A stretch of 5,332 nucleotides of DNA, taken from positions 1-5,332 of the forward strand of contig JAGACY010000030.1 in the NCBI GenBank assembly GCA_017613855.1, read 5' to 3'. The stretch is from Pseudomonadota bacterium. Lineage in GTDB: Bacteria > Myxococcota > Bradymonadia > UBA4248. Position 1 is the stretch's first letter. Every line of letters begins with the position of its first letter. Of the stretch, positions 4,441-5,332 are shown piece by piece. The notes under the pieces are model-generated. The model saw only the letters and a list, made by a program, of their open reading frames with translations, had not been told where the DNA came from and made no database searches. The translations under genes and the position numbers were made by a program.

Positions 4441-5332
4441 ATGAAGTTTAGAGTGAATTCTCAAGTAGCTTTTAGTGTGTTTGTTGCGGCAGCCGTGTTG
4501 GCGGGATGTGATGACAATGCATCGAAAAACGACCAGAATGCGGAATGTACATCCAATGAGCAGTGTGCAGATCGTCAGGATGGCAAAACGCTGTGTAATG
4601 TGGTGAACGGCGTTTGTGTGGAGCCAGGACAGAATCCGACGTTTGAATGTACATTGGATGTGCAGTGTGTCGGGCGTTCTGATGGTAAAACGCAGTGTGA
4701 TGTGTTGAACCATGTTTGTGTCGTGCCGGGACAGAATCCGACGTTTGAATGTACTTCCGATACGCAGTGTGCCGGTCGTTCGGATGGCAAAACACAGTGT
4801 GATTTAGTGAACCATGTTTGCGTGAATCCTGGTGAGACTCCGACGCGGGAATGCAGTTCCAATGAAGACTGCGCCGGTCGTCAGGATGGTAAGGTAGAAT
4901 GCGATATCCAGAATGGTCTTTGCGTACTTCCTGGGGAAAAACCGGCTGCTGTGTGTGGCAACGGCATACTCGAAGAGGGCGAAATATGTGATAAAGACGA
5001 TTTGGGAGACAAATCTTGCACGAACTGGCCGGATTTTGTTGATGGTACTCTTGTGTGTGACAGTACCTGTCATTTTAATACATCTGCCTGTGTTGCATGT
5101 ACCGATACCGATATGAGCAGGTGCAAGCAGGATCAGGTTTGTTCCTCTGGGGTTTGCATCGATGTTATCCAGGAGGATATATGCGGTGATGGGGTAATTG
5201 GTGCGTATGAGGATTGTGAGAACGGCATCGCACTGACCAATACCTGCGCGGATATGATGGAGTTCATTGATGGTGAGCTGGGATGTGATGCCACTTCCTG
5301 TACTTTTGATACATCTGCCTGTGTTGTATGTA
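4441..5332 (+). CDS. cysteine-rich repeat lipoprotein, 3'-truncated by the window (297+ aa)
   Basis: The frame is open from ATG 4441 to the window end (297 codons plus one base). A classic lipobox L20-A21-G22-C23 makes C23 the lipid anchor; it is followed by D24-D25. Residues 35-170 are four 34-residue repeats, each with the spacing C-x5-C-x9-C-x6-C and a conserved RxDGK core and PG linker. Then come two modules of the Myxococcus cysteine-rich type: C172-C220 starting CGNGILEEGEICD and C248-C297 starting CGDGVIGAYEDCE, joined by a Cys-containing spacer (221-247). The start of the second module lies about 76 residues after the first, so further copies may follow beyond the window. No enzymatic motif is visible. 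A disulfide-bonded surface stalk or binding protein is the likeliest reading. Asp at +2 would mean inner-membrane retention in E. coli, but that rule may not apply in this lineage. Confidence 0.92.
   Translation, partial: MKFRVNSQVAFSVFVAAAVLAGCDDNASKNDQNAECTSNEQCADRQDGKTLCNVVNGVCVEPGQNPTFECTLDVQCVGRSDGKTQCDVLNHVCVVPGQNPTFECTSDTQCAGRSDGKTQCDLVNHVCVNPGETPTRECSSNEDCAGRQDGKVECDIQNGLCVLPGEKPAAVCGNGILEEGEICDKDDLGDKSCTNWPDFVDGTLVCDSTCHFNTSACVACTDTDMSRCKQDQVCSSGVCIDVIQEDICGDGVIGAYEDCENGIALTNTCADMMEFIDGELGCDATSCTFDTSACVVC
4543..4950 (+). repeat. four tandem 102-bp coding repeats
   Basis: Units are 4543-4644, 4645-4746, 4747-4848 and 4849-4950, all exactly 102 bases with no indels. Each encodes ECxxxxxC...RxDGKxxC...N[G/H]xCVxPG. 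Units 1-3 are close at DNA level; for example, units 1 and 2 share a 22-base run at their ends that continues into the next unit. Unit 4 is the most diverged, which suggests recent duplication among the first three. The 102-base period is a multiple of three, so the antisense strand also stays open here. Confidence 0.93.
4954..5332 (+). repeat. two Myxococcus-type cysteine-rich modules, second at the window edge
   Basis: Module 1 runs 4954-5100 and module 2 runs 5182-5331. Their ends are nearly identical at DNA level: 5078-5101 and 5309-5332 match at 23 of 24 bases, 231 bases (77 codons) apart. The conserved frame is CG[N/D]G, then E..., C, [D/E]GxLxCD, C, F[N/D]TSACV.C. This is consistent with the family known from myxobacterial surface proteins. 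Confidence 0.8.

Noticed and set aside
4472..4862. Long antisense open frames opposite the cysteine-rich lipoprotein
   Set aside because: They mirror the 102-bp repeat, whose period is a multiple of three. The + strand has a ribosome binding site, lipobox and conserved Cys spacing.

Overview
The window looks like accessory DNA from a member of the Myxococcota or a related deltaproteobacterial lineage (for example Bradymonadota). The evidence is protein style: large secreted or lipid-anchored cysteine-rich proteins built from Stig1-like CGxCG motifs, the 'DCDxxxxNGCEV' motif and CGNG..E.GE.CD 'Myxococcus cysteine-rich' modules. Base composition looks only moderately GC-rich, which does not fit a classical soil myxobacterium and suggests a lower-GC lineage. 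The assignment is an inference.

Layout, all on the + strand. Positions 1-143 are the 3' end of a group II intron, probably bacterial class C: a possible last 21 codons of its reverse transcriptase/maturase, then domain V, domain VI with a bulged branch-point A, and a 3' splice site after position 143. A short GC-rich hairpin segment follows. At 233-1456 there is a 407-residue lipoprotein of unknown function. A 505-base stretch with no convincing gene follows (1457-1961). At 1962-3899 there is a 645-residue exported protein with about 76 cysteines, made of six-cysteine modules. A structured intergenic region (3900-4440) holds a small inverted-repeat unit with heptamer repeats, then three back-to-back hairpins, two of which share one architecture. 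At 4441 a second cysteine-rich lipoprotein starts. It has four perfect-length 34-residue repeats, then larger myxobacterial cysteine-rich modules, and it runs off the window end.

No metabolic pathway is visible. The three proteins are all predicted to be exported and are most simply read as cell-surface or periplasmic components. The two cysteine-rich proteins have separate ribosome binding sites and are separated by about 540 bases, so they are probably transcribed separately. The most notable signals are the paired bulged-G/GTCA hairpins at 4143-4233 and the modular design of the two cysteine-rich proteins. No tRNA, rRNA or CRISPR array was found.
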